NCBI GenBank assembly: GCA_026686845.1
Contig: JAIVEN010000003.1
Coordinates: 5,892,501 to 5,956,500 of the forward strand
Direction of reading: 5' to 3'
Length of the DNA stretch: 64,000 bases
Source of the DNA: Adenanthera pavonina
Lineage: Eukaryota; Streptophyta; Magnoliopsida; Fabales; Fabaceae
In this document: one piece after another, positions 35,848 through 45,815 of the stretch
How the letters are laid out: every line of letters starts with the position of its first letter
How positions within the stretch are numbered: position 1 is the first letter of the stretch
The notes under the pieces: generated by a model
Seen by the model: only the letters and a program-made list of their open reading frames with translations
Databases searched by the model: none
Told to the model about the DNA's origin: nothing
Made by a program: the position numbers and the translations under genes

Positions 35848-37464
35848 TATTGTATTTGGATGTTTTGGCGAACCACGTTGCTGTTGATGGAACCCACTCG
35901 GTTCACTAACTGAAGCAAGACAAATCTCATATCTGATATATATATATATATATATATATATGGAGATATCTGTAAGCTTTTGGACTATAGGCCATCAGCC
36001 GGGCCGATGTGTCAGACAAGTGCCCATCCCTCTTAAATTACAAGCCTCCACTGTCATGTGGGCCTTACTCTCAGACTTAGTGTTGACCCACCCTTTTTGG
36101 GTCAGATTTAAGCCCAACCAATTAGGGTAGTATGGGCCTTTACCCGCATAGGCAAGCCCAATATCTGAGTTTTGAATCGGAGAATGGACCTCTTATTATG
36201 ATTGTGGAGGATTTTAATGTGAACACGATTACCTTACCTATTTGTGAAGCATTTGTGAAGTGTGCTAAATTGGAATGGAATATTCAACAAAAATAAGCCG
36301 CAAAAGCTGTGTGGGGACACCACAGGCTAGATAGATAGATGGAGAGAAAAAGATGAACGAGTGTTTCATATTCACGTGTTGCTGAAGGGTTGCTCACAAG
36401 ATCTTCACTTTTCTTTGCCCTTGCCTTTCAATTCAGGGTTGACGGTTTAGCCGCACGAAAAGATTTTTAATTGCACTGGTACACCTATCTTTTTCTTTTC
36501 TCTCTCTCTCTCTTTTTGGCCACATTTTTCTTTTTTCTTCAATTTCTGGACTCTGTTAATTACTCTAAGGTGCGAGGGGAACAGGCAGGCAAGCAAAATT
36601 AATATGTTTTTATATAATGCTTATAATGTATTTCTTGTCATTACTTAATAGTTTTTATCTTCTTTCTTTTTTTCCCCATTCAATCTACCTCTCAAATACC
36701 AATTTTCTCTCTTTTAATTTCCTTTTAAGATTGAAGCTGAATCTAATCGTCACATCCTTTTTAAACTACATTTTTATGTTTTTTATATTTGAGTACGCGA
36801 AAGCGCAGACGAAAAACTCCTCTCGTTGAAAAACCCCACATGTAATTAACTTCGTTTTGCAGTCGTGTGCATGGCAAGTCTAGATTTTTTTTCCCTCTCT
36901 TAAATATTTAATACTCTCAAGTCAAATGTCAATAAATTGCAAGTTGCGCAGAAAGCAGACTATTCAAACATGCTCTCCAAAGATGGGAAGCCTACTGTAT
37001 CCAGTTTTTCAAGACTCGTTCCACTATAAGGAACTTGGATCAATATATACTCAATTGATGCTTAGATATCAACCAATGTCTATTGAATAAAAAAAGTCAC
37101 AACTACCAAATTATTTTATAAAAATTAGATGATGGAATCGTGCCCTACATGGAGCCTCATATAATAATAAGTCGGATTATTCACGAGTTGTGAGCACTTC
37201 TAATAAATTTATTTAATATATAGAATAGATTTTGAAGCCCGGTACTGACTTCCCCTCTGCAAACTCATTAACTAATTTAAAATTTACAAATTATATTAAT
37301 ACCAACTGTCTAACCAACAACCGGACTTTGATGTATAATCCTGATTTTTAGGGAAACAAAAAAAATTGAAAAGGAGGTTGCAGCTGCAATCATGACTGGC
37401 CACCGATGAGGTCAAGCATATTGATCGAGGCGTTTAAAAAGTATGAAACAGAGTGCACTGTTCA
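35848..37464. other. Intergenic between the fold-back and PYL2
   Basis: Holds an uninterrupted (TA)n tract at about 35,937-35,961. I see no gene. The region just left of 37,464 is the 3' flank of PYL2. Confidence 0.5.
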
Positions 37465-38025
37465 TTAATCTTGAGGAAGCGGTATAGCCATAGCCACTAT
37501 TCCAAGTTTCTGAAGGTTGAGCTTCACCACAGTGTCCACAAACATCTTCGTATCTTCTCCGGTATTGCCCTCCGGTATGTCCACGATGTACGACTCTAAG
37601 ACAATCGTATATACCTCCCCGTCCTTCTTGAACTCATTCACCGACGTAACGGACCGGTAATTCTTGAGCCGGTGTTCGCCGCCCACAACCCTAAAGCTGA
37701 GTATGTGCTTGTTGTCGTCCAAAATCTCCAGCCTCTCGGTGCTGGTTGACGCCGGAAGGCCCGAGACGACGGCGACCTCTCGGATGCTGCCGACGCCGCC
37801 GTCACCCCTCATGTTACAGCTCTTGACGAAGTGCTTGTACTTCTGAGGGTTCTCGAAGCTCCGAACCAAAGGCCACACTCTGCGAGCCGGACCCTCGATT
37901 CGTTGGGTTATAATGGAAGTGCATGTGTTTGGGGAAGGCTCGAATGTGTGGTATTTCTGCATGACGGGTTCGAGTTCTGCGAATTCTTCTGATGTTAGGC
38001 CCTGAGGACGTGCTTCTGAGGCCAT
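37465..38025 (-). CDS. PYL2: PYR/PYL/RCAR abscisic acid receptor, PYL2-type, 186 aa
   Basis: Soluble START-fold receptor; with abscisic acid bound it inhibits clade-A PP2C phosphatases, releasing SnRK2 kinases. A single exon, as usual for this family. Visible: QRI (41-43), the ABA-carboxylate lysine K64 in YKHFVKSC, gate loop SGLPAS (88-93), STERLEILDD, latch HRL (118-120) in GGEHRLKNY, VLESYIVDIPEGN and the C-terminal helix with FVDTVVKLNLQKLG. The residue numbering matches Arabidopsis PYL2 nearly one to one, and DIPEGNT, SFRVVGGEHRLKNY and GLTSEE point to PYL2 rather than PYR1/PYL1. I chose MASEARPQ (38,025) because it leaves the same number of residues before GLT as in PYL2; an in-frame ATG at 38,055 would add ten residues. 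A purine-rich tract (pyrimidine in the sense strand) lies just upstream. All key residues are present, so it is probably functional. Confidence 0.96.
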   Translation of the reverse strand: MASEARPQGLTSEEFAELEPVMQKYHTFEPSPNTCTSIITQRIEGPARRVWPLVRSFENPQKYKHFVKSCNMRGDGGVGSIREVAVVSGLPASTSTERLEILDDNKHILSFRVVGGEHRLKNYRSVTSVNEFKKDGEVYTIVLESYIVDIPEGNTGEDTKMFVDTVVKLNLQKLGIVAMAIPLPQD

Positions 38026-38057
38026 GGATGTCTCGCCCACGTGGAATTTAAGCATGC

Positions 38058-38112
38058 AAAAGAAGGAGGAGGAGAAGGAGAAGAATAGGAGGAGGGAGGA
38101 AGAGAAGGAGAA
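38058..38112 (-). repeat. CT-rich 5' leader tract of PYL2
   Basis: The plus strand is almost pure purine (AGGAGGAGAAGG units, one T at 38,086), so the PYL2 sense strand has a CTCCTTCTCC-type leader directly before the upper ATG. Pyrimidine-rich 5' UTRs are common in plant genes; it may sit at or near the transcription start. Confidence 0.55.
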
Positions 38113-38963
38113 CAGTCAATTAATAGAGAACGATAATAGGAAGACATGAGGAGCAAGTGTGTGAATTTATCTTTGGGCATATGTATTTGTTTTGTTTTGG
38201 ACACATATGCCCTGCGCGTTTCTGTTTCATTAATGTCACCGAGGGCCAAGCATGGCTGTCATTACAATCAGATTTTACCAGTTTAATAAGCTACATGAGA
38301 GTTAGATGGGGGCCCACTGGGCCATTGCTTTTGCTATTTGAGGAAATTCTGCCTCTTAACAGCATCTTTTTATTTAATATTATGGTCTATGTGAATTTCA
38401 CGTAAGAATATCAAGTACTCCGGGGGTACTATATAATGCTGAAGCAGGTTAATGTCGTACGAACAAAAAAAAGTTATTAATAGATTCCAGGCTATCAATG
38501 GTTATGTGGGGTATATTTTTATAATTAATGCGCTCAAATAATTAAATATAAGTTTTTCTCACTTGCATCTAATTTTAATTTGAATAAAAGATTTGCTATT
38601 TAGTCACGACGACTAAATTAATTTTAGGAATGTTTACGAACACACGATTTTAATATGTTATGTATGAAATTTAGAGGGTACTATATATTTAAAGGGACAG
38701 GAAGATGCAGGAGAAAGGGATAAGAATGTAAAAAAGGAGAAAGGAGGGGGCAGAAAAGGAGAAAAAAGACAAGAGGGGGAGTCGCAATCGTTGAAAAGGG
38801 CGAAAGCTGGAGAATCGGGGTGGATCATGTGAGCAACTCCTAACAAACCCCTCTCCGCGTGATCTATACTTCACTTTGCAGGATTCTCTCTCCCTTCCCC
38901 TTCACCTTCACGTGGGCCCCACCCGACCCCCTTTTCTATATTTCAACACTTTTATTTCGGTTA
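38113..38963. other. PYL2 upstream region up to the Tat element
   Basis: Probable PYL2 promoter, cut off at 38,964 by the insertion of the Ty3 element, which places an LTR about 0.94 kb from the PYL2 start. A purine-rich run is present at about 38,695-38,785. Nothing coding recognised. GGTTA at 38,959-38,963 is the element's target duplication. Confidence 0.45.
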
Positions 38964-39483
38964 TGTTCCATCAAAAAAATCGAGAAATTATTCCACCTTC
39001 AATATGCAGTGTCCCTGACATTTACACTTATCTTTTTTTCTTTTATTGACTATCTCCCGACCGTTAAGATTCAACCGTCTTCTCCCTGTAATCCCTAATT
39101 TATCGGGATATTTCATAAATTATCATTATGGAGTATCACGCTTTTTCAGCATGATCCCTGATTTTTCGCCCTGCAGTTATGATTCCGTAACTGTTATGGC
39201 CTCATAACCACTACTCCTAGCCGGGTGTTTTTGGGGCAATACAATTTTCATGAATAAACTTGTAGTCGGCCATATGACCGAGGTGTTGTTCAGTCGGACG
39301 ACCATCTAGCCATACGATTACTCGGCCTTATCATCAGATAACCGATGTATTACCTGATTCATTACGCTTAAACTCGGCCACCGAATTATAGCTTGGCGTA
39401 TATGAGCCCGAAAAGTGAGGCCTCAAAGGGGCGTACATCCACCTCGGACTTGTAACCTCGGCATGCTCATTTCGGCATGTACA
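38964..39483 (-). repeat. 3' LTR of the Tat element
   Basis: Runs TGTTCCATC...GGCATGTACA on the plus strand and aligns without gaps to 47,892-48,411. It is the LTR nearest PYL2. Confidence 0.95.
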
Positions 39484-39497
39484 CTAGCCCCCCGAGC
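39484..39497 (-). other. Polypurine tract of the Tat element
   Basis: On the minus strand a purine-rich GGCTCGGGGGGCTAG directly precedes the 3' LTR, the expected place and composition for priming plus-strand DNA synthesis. Confidence 0.7.
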
Positions 39498-39774
39498 CTC
39501 GAGTCCAGTCGGGATGAGAGGGCTCTGAATCACATGACCGACTCAAGACTGGCTTTTTGAATTTAAATCACTCCAGTTCCTTAGGGATTCCAGAACCTTC
39601 CCAGAGGCTCCTTGACGTTTCGGTTTCTGAAACGGTAATGTGCTTTCACGTACAGCTACCTGCAGCGTTATTTAATGCTGCGTCTTTTTGTTAGCCGAAT
39701 CACGTTCCTCAATGGTGACGATTGGCTCCCCAAAGTCATGATTAATTCACTCGTTTTCGAGGAGGAGTATTCAC

Positions 39775-39780
39775 TATATA
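39775..39780 (+). promoter_or_regulatory. Candidate TATA box for the antisense gene
   Basis: TATATA in the context TCACTATATACG lies about 190 bases upstream of the antisense gene's ATG and just inside the 3' LTR, with a pyrimidine-rich leader after it. This would let the plus-strand gene be transcribed independently of the LTR promoter. Inference from position and sequence. Confidence 0.5.
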
Positions 39781-39970
39781 CGTATTGGACTTGGGTGCTC
39801 ATCTTTTAACTTCAACCTACATCTGCTTTTCATTTTCTCTGAATCTCTTCGTCGTCTTTGGTCTCCTTCTCCTTGCCCCTTTCGTCATTTTTCCAGGTAC
39901 GCCCTCTTCTGTGTTTTCCCCCTTTCTCAAGTGCTTCACTTCGCACTATTCTATACCTTTCCCACCCATC

Positions 39971-41924
39971 ATGAGTTCAAATCGAGGATCCGAGGCATCG
40001 GCTGGGTCGTCCTCTCATCGAATCCTGGTTGAGGGGGAGGTTCTGGGCATCAGAGAAGAACCGTCACTGTCAAACTCCTCCTTTCCAAGCACAGAATTAA
40101 ATTTTCATCTGGCCGACCTTCTGACCGAAAGGGAGGCTTCATCTTCGGCTACTGCTGCGCAGGTGGCCGTAAAAAAGCCATGAAAAGTCACTCCCAGAGT
40201 TCAGAGAGACCCAGTTTCTGACATTCGGCTTCCGGGATATTATTGGGTGAAAGGGGAAGTTGGATCCTACCATTCTAAATTTCGGACTGCCGAATCCATT
40301 GTGGAACTGAAGAAGTCGATTTCTTTGCCAGCACACAAATAGAAGAGGCCGTGATTGCCGAGCCGTGTGCTGAAGATGAGCACGTGTTTCTGTCTGCGTT
40401 GCCGGTACAAACGCATTTTACTTATATGTATAGAACATTATTTGAATCGTTAGGAGTTGGCCTTCCTTTTTCAGAGTTCGAGTGTGCTGTTTTAAGGGCG
40501 TTGAACGTCGCTCTGACTCAGCTTCATCCCAACAGTTGGGCGTTTCTAAAGGCGTTCGAGGTCCTGTGCAGAAAATTGAATATGACACCGACCACCCCAA
40601 AATTCCTCTACTATTATCAAATCCGATTTGGAAATAAGATCGGCTGGATTTCCCTTAGTGGTATGAATAAGAAGGGGATAATCGGTCCTTATACCTCGTC
40701 ATATAAAGACTTCAAAGGAAGTTTCTTCAAAGTACGCCCAGCCGAGGGTTACTCGGACATGTTCTTCGATGAGGGGGGGCGGCCCAGGTTTCCTCTATAT
40801 TGGACTCGGACTCCTATCAAGTTTCAGTCCTGGTGTTACGAGACTATGTCGGCATCCGAAAAGGCGGATGTCGGCAAGTTAAATAAATTACCTCGTCCTC
40901 TGAACTGCAAAATCTTACTTAGGCTCCCTTACTCTTCAACCCCCAATAAAGATTTTAAACGTGAGTGCTGATTTTCTTTCATCTTGTGCTACCATACTTG
41001 TTTCAGCTTCTAATATACGTTTTTTATTTTGCAGTGGTGATAAGGAAGTTCAACTGGCGTTCGATAAAGAACATGGCCCCATCAGCAGGACCAAGTACCG
41101 AGAAGTTGCAGGCTCACCCTGATAAAGAGGAGAGAGGTCGTGCCGAAGTAATGGCAACAGCTGAGGTTGTTGAGATTCCTTCTTCCTCACGAAGCCCCCC
41201 GAGCAAACGTGCTCGACTTCGGACCATCGACGAGGAGCTTGTATCTTCAGCTTACCAATCTCCCTTGCCTTCTCCTGTTAGACACTTGCCTTCAGGCATT
41301 GATCCAAACATCGCCAAGCTTTTCGGGAGTAACGTCCAGGAAATCAGTGATAAAGAGTCCTTGCAGCGATTGGGTCCCAAGGCTGTTTTGGAATCCATGT
41401 CAGCTATGTGCCTGCGCGCTGCGAATATAGCCTCGTTTTGTGGGGAGGAGTATGAGGAGAACGATCGTCGCCTGAAAGCTGCTAAGGCCGAGCTTCTGGA
41501 AGTAACCAGCGCGAAGGACAAAGCTTCCTCGGAGCTCGCCGAGGCTGCAAAGTCTCAAGCAGCTCTCCTTCTGCAAGTGGAAGAGCTGAAATGATCCCTC
41601 GCTGATGCCGAGATGAAGACGCGAGCAGTCGAAAAGGAGCGGGATGCCCTGACAACTGAGATTGCTTGGGTAAAGAGCGCTGAAGCCGAATCCTCGGCCC
41701 TTGCTGCTAAATTACGGGAGGATTTGGAACAAGCGAGGAAGAAGCAGGCCGAGCTTGAGGCTGACGTAAAGGAAGCCGTGCAACAAATAATGAAAGAGCA
41801 CGTAGAGGGCTTCCATAAAGCACTTCGTCAGGTGCATCTTTTCCTGCCGAAGATTGAGCTCTCGGCATTTGATGTGAACAAAGATGTTAAAGATGGTGAG
41901 CTTGTGGATGAAGACGAACTGTAG
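39971..41924 (+). pseudogene. Antisense gene of the Tat element (gypsy-type 'transposase' domain plus coiled coil), with intron
   Basis: Lies opposite to gag-pol. ATG at 39,971 (MSSNRGSEASAGSSS) opens an N-terminal Ser-rich part, stopped at 40,181. The frame resumes by 40,351 with the domain known as 'putative gypsy type transposon' (LFESLGVGLPFSEFE, RALNVALTQLHPNSWAFL, KIGWISLSG). A clear intron follows: donor AAAC/GTGAGT at 40,961, branch-like TTCTAAT, acceptor TTTTGCAG ending 41,034; 74 nt, joining in frame to KFNWRSIKNMAPSAG. The C-terminal part is Glu/Ala/Lys-rich coiled coil, with another stop at 41,592, and ends at 41,924 (ELVDEDEL). Interruptions are a stop at 40,181, a frame change with a stop near 40,339 and the stop at 41,592. 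Biochemical function of this protein is unknown. The frames flanking the intron fit so well that the gene was spliced when active. Confidence 0.8.
40961..41034 (+). other. Intron of the antisense gene
   Basis: GT-AG, 74 nt, T-rich, with a TTCTAAT branch-like word about 25 bases before the acceptor. It is oriented for plus-strand splicing only and would be an intron in no gag-pol transcript. Both sides code in matching phase. Confidence 0.75.
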
Positions 41925-42092
41925 GACACAAAAAAGAGAGATGTTCCTACTGCTGCGAGTTGCTTACCTCCTTGATTGTCTGTTTCTTTCCTTTTCTTTA
42001 CTTTGATGTCTTGTTCAGACTTGTTAATGATAACAATATTACTTCTCGACCTGACTGCGTTCGATTTTTCGACTAAGTTTAAAATAATCTCT

Positions 42093-42427
42093 CAGTTCGA
42101 TCTCGACTTATATTTAATTCCTCCTCTCGGTTCGTACTCGACCGAGTTTTAATTGTAGATCTCGGTTCATACTTGACCGAATTTCAATTCCTCGATTCAC
42201 ACTTGACCGAGTTTTTAACAAATTCTTGGTTCAAACTTGACCAAGTTTATCCACCTCCCCGATTCATACTTGACCGAGGTGTAATTCTGCTTCTCTCGGT
42301 TCATACTTGATCGAGTTTTAAATTGACATTTTGGTTCAAACTTGACCGAGTTTATCCACCCTCCCGATTCATACTTGACCGAGGTGTAATTCTGCTTCTC
42401 TCGGTTCATACTTGACCGAGGTTTATG
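42093..42427. repeat. Tandem array of about ten hairpin units, CTCGGT-N9-ACCGAG
   Basis: Units of the form CTCGGTTCATACTTGACCGAG recur at about 42,093, 42,126, 42,162, 42,192, 42,226, 42,260, 42,296, 42,332, 42,364 and 42,401 (spacing about 30-37 bases). The six-base arms are complementary around a nine-base loop. The unit at 42,226 reads CTTGGT...ACCAAG, both arms changed so pairing is kept. A higher-order repeat of about 106 bp (42,230-42,315 and 42,336-42,421) is also present. The array lies between the stop of the plus-strand gene and the end of pol on the minus strand, so both transcripts should run into it. Confidence 0.85.
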
Positions 42428-42575
42428 AACATAATCATGATAAAAAATTTCTTTTATTAAAGTAGATAGGCGTGCCTCATTAAAACCTTCTCGGCCAAAA
42501 CCCTCTTTTGCATATTCTTTGGGACAAAAGACCGAGTTAGGAAAAAGAGTACATCACCTTCCTTGTATACATCAA

Positions 42576-43289
42576 CTAACTGAAGTAATTTTTGAGGTGA
42601 GAGGCATTCCATGTCCTAGGGATTGCTTCTCCTGACAGCTTTTCTAATCTATATGCTCCGTTGCCCAACGCTTCAGTAACCCGGTAAGGTACTTCCCAAT
42701 TTGCAGCTAGCTTTCCTTCGCCGATATTCTTCCTTGCTTCGCTCTGCTTTCTCCAAATGAGGTATCCATTAACAAAACTTCTTGGCCTGAGCTGAGAATT
42801 ATAACGCCGAGCCACCCTTTGCTTACAAACTTCTTCTTGTATACGCGCATTTTCCCTGACCTCCTCGGATAAATCTAGTTCGATTTCCATATTTTCCTGG
42901 TTCATATGTTGGTCGGGGAATATTCGCCTAAAGGACGGCTCTCCTACTTCCACCGGGATCATTGCGTCAGCTCCAAAAGTCAACCTAAAAGGGGTTTCCT
43001 TAGTGCTTGACTGAGGTGTGCAACGATAGGCCCAGAGGATGCTCGGTAATTCCTCAGCCCAGGCCCCCTTCGCTCTTCCTAATCTCTTCTTGAATTCTCC
43101 GAGGATAACCTTGTTTGCCGCTTCTGCTTGTCCATTTGTTTGGGGATGCTCGACCGAAGACACTCGATGCTTGATACCGAGATGTTCATAGAATTGCTTT
43201 AGGTTCTTATCCACAAACTGCCTCCCATTATCAGTAACCACCGAGTGAGGAATCCCATACCGACAGACAATATTCTTCCATACAAATTT
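42576..43289 (-). pseudogene. Tat integrase, C-terminal half
   Basis: Continues the pol frame after the stop at 43,290. It contains VTDNGRQFVD (second catalytic Asp), HPQTNGQAEAANK (catalytic Glu) and a C-terminal WEVPYRVTEALGNGAYRLEKL chromo/GPY-like region. Ends at 42,576. The element's DNA-joining enzyme is split here by the stop. Confidence 0.9.
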
Positions 43290-45815
43290 CTATACCTGCT
43301 GTGCCGTGATCTTAGCTAACGATTCCGCCTCAATCCATTTAGTGAAGTAGTCTATGCCCACTAGTAAGAACTTGACCTGCCCTTTACCCATCGGGAAAGG
43401 TCCAAGAATAGCCATTCCCCAGACCATGAATGGCCACGGAGACGTCATTGTGTGCAATTCTTCCGGTGGTGCATGGCGCAGATTACCAAACCTTTGGCAC
43501 TCATTACGCTTCTTACTATACTCGGTACAATCAGCTCGCATAGTGGGCCAATAATAGCCGGCCCGGATTACTCTTGCTGCCATAGATCTTCCACCAGTGT
43601 GCATCCCACACACTCCTTCATGGATTTCGCTCATAACATATTTCGCCTGTTCAGGAGTGAGACATTTTAAAAGGGGAGTTGAGAATCCTCGCCTGTATAA
43701 GTCTCCTCCCATTATTATATAATGTGAAGACTTCCTCTTCAATCTCCTTGCTTCGTTTTGGTCGCTGGGTAAGGTTCCTTCAGCCAGATAGTTCCAAATA
43801 GGAGTCATCCAGTCCCTGTCTAAGCTGCGTCCAACCATAACCTCATCAAGATCGATACTGGGCTGATGTATTGTTTCCCTGATAATCGTCTCATGTTGCC
43901 CGAGCTTTTTGACATTAGCCAGTCTAGATAGCAGGTCAGCTCGGGAGTTCTCTTCTCTTGAAATGTGTTCAATCGCAAATTCTTCAAAGCATTTAGCCAA
44001 TCGCTTTACCTTATCCAAGTACCTTGCCAACTGTGGATCTTTGGTCTGGTAAGCCCCCGAGACTTGTTCAGAAACTAACTGTGAGTCACTCCGACACCTG
44101 ACTTTCCTCGCTCCCACTTCTATAGCTAGTTTTAACCCGGCAATGAGAGCTTCGTACTCGGCCTGGTTGTTCGTGACTGGGAAATCAATTTTAAGAGATT
44201 GCTCCAAAATTATCCCACCGGGACCCTCTAAAATGATTCTCGCTCCGCTCCCCTTAATGTTGGAGGAGCCATCTACGTAAAGCATCCATCGGGCCCCATC
44301 TTCGGATTCGACAGGTGGAGTAAGTTCGGCTACAAAATCAGACAGGCATTGCGCCTTAATTGGCCCTCTAGGCTCGTATCTTATACCAAATTCTGACAAC
44401 TCGACTGACCAAGAGATCATCCGTCCGGCTAATTCGGGTTTCCTCAGGACTTGCTTTACAGGGTGGTCTGTTTTCACAACAACCTCGTGACTTTGGAAAT
44501 AAGGTCGCAACCTTCTTGCCGATGTAACCAGAGCCAGAGCTAACTTTTCAATAATCTGATACCTCGTTTCTGCGTCGTGCAGTATTCGGCTGATGAAATA
44601 TACCGGTATCTGCTGCCTGCCTATCTCTTGTACCATCACCGAGCTTATTGCATGCTTGGTCACTGACATATACAGTAATAATTCTTTGTTGATGGTCGGC
44701 CGATTAAGGATCGGAGGTGCTGAAAAGAAACCTTTGAAACTCTGAAACGCCTGCTCGCATTCCTCGTTCCATTGGTACCGCTCGGCCTTTTTAAGCAACT
44801 TGAAGAACGGCCTGGCTTTCTCTGATAACCTCGGTATAAAGCGGGATAGTGATGCTAGTCGCCCTGTCAGTTTCTGCACCTCTTTTACATTATGGGGGCT
44901 TCTCATGTCAATAATAGCTCGGCATTTATCGGGATTGGCTTCAATACCTCGATGAGTTAACATGAATCTAAGAAATTTCCCCCCATTGACTCCGAATACG
45001 CACTTCTTAGGATTTAACCTCATGTTGTATTTCCGTATCCTTCCGAACACCTCGCCAAGGTCGGCAGCATGCTTGGAGAGATCTTCGGATTTTACTACCA
45101 TGTCGTCAACATATACTTCCAGGTTTCTCCCAATCTGCTCCTGAAATATTTTATCCATCAACCGTTGGTAAGTAGCCCCAGCATTCTTTAATCCGAACGG
45201 CATCACCTGATAGCAATAATTAGCATTCTCAGTCATGAACGCAGTTTTCTCCTCATCAGGGGGGTACATCCTTATCTGATTATATCCGGAGTAGGCATCC
45301 AGAAAGCTGAGTAGGCCACATCCTGACGCTCCATCTACAAGCCGATCTATGCTTGGGAGGGGGTATGTATCTTTTGGGCATGCCTTATTTAGGTCAGTGT
45401 AATCAGTGCACATTCTCCATTTTCCGTTAGCCTTTTTGACGAGTACCACATTGGCCAACCATGTCGTATATTCAATTTCTCGGATAAACCCAGCATCCAT
45501 CAGCTTTACCGTTTCTTCCTTCATTGCTTTCCGTCTTTCCTCGCCTACCCGCCTCTTTCTTTGAGCTATTGGCTTAGCTTCAGGGTATACCGCCAGCTTG
45601 TGGCATAGAAAGTTGGGATCAATTCCCGGCATATCTGAAGAAGTCCATGCAAACAAATCAGCATTGTCCCTCAGGATCTTCGTTATCTGCTCCTTTGTTT
45701 CACCTCCGAGTTTACTTCCGTAGGCTAGTACACCGGTCCTTACCGTCAAGCTGAAATTTCTGTAATTCTTCAATAGGTCTTGGCCTTTGGTCCTGCGCAT
45801 CCAGTCGGGGATCAA
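43290..45815 (-). pseudogene. Tat pol: reverse transcriptase, two RNase H domains, integrase N-terminus
   Basis: An 841-codon open stretch on the minus strand. RT: KWRMCTDYTDLNKACPKD, FLDAYSGYNQI, VMPFGLKNAGATYQRLMD, catalytic VYVDDMVV at about 45,095-45,120. The Ty3-type RNase H follows (LLYMSVTKHAISSVMVQE, VVKTDHPVKQVL), then a second RNase H with MLYVDGSSNIKGSGA, NNQAEYEAL and SREENSRADLLSRLA, the extra domain typical of Tat. Integrase zinc region follows with one expected Cys replaced by Arg, then VWGMAILGPFPMGKG, in which the first catalytic Asp is Ala. The stretch stops at 43,290, and upstream a frameshift near 45.72 kb separates it from protease. Confidence 0.93.

Noticed and set aside
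35937..35961. (TA)n tract as a possible element boundary
   Set aside because: It is a plain dinucleotide microsatellite like those near 25,385, 48,730 and 53,381; no inverted repeat or duplication is associated with it.
38026..38055. Upstream ATG of PYL2 (ten extra residues)
   Set aside because: The downstream ATG gives the same N-terminal length as Arabidopsis PYL2. The upper ATG stays possible but less likely.
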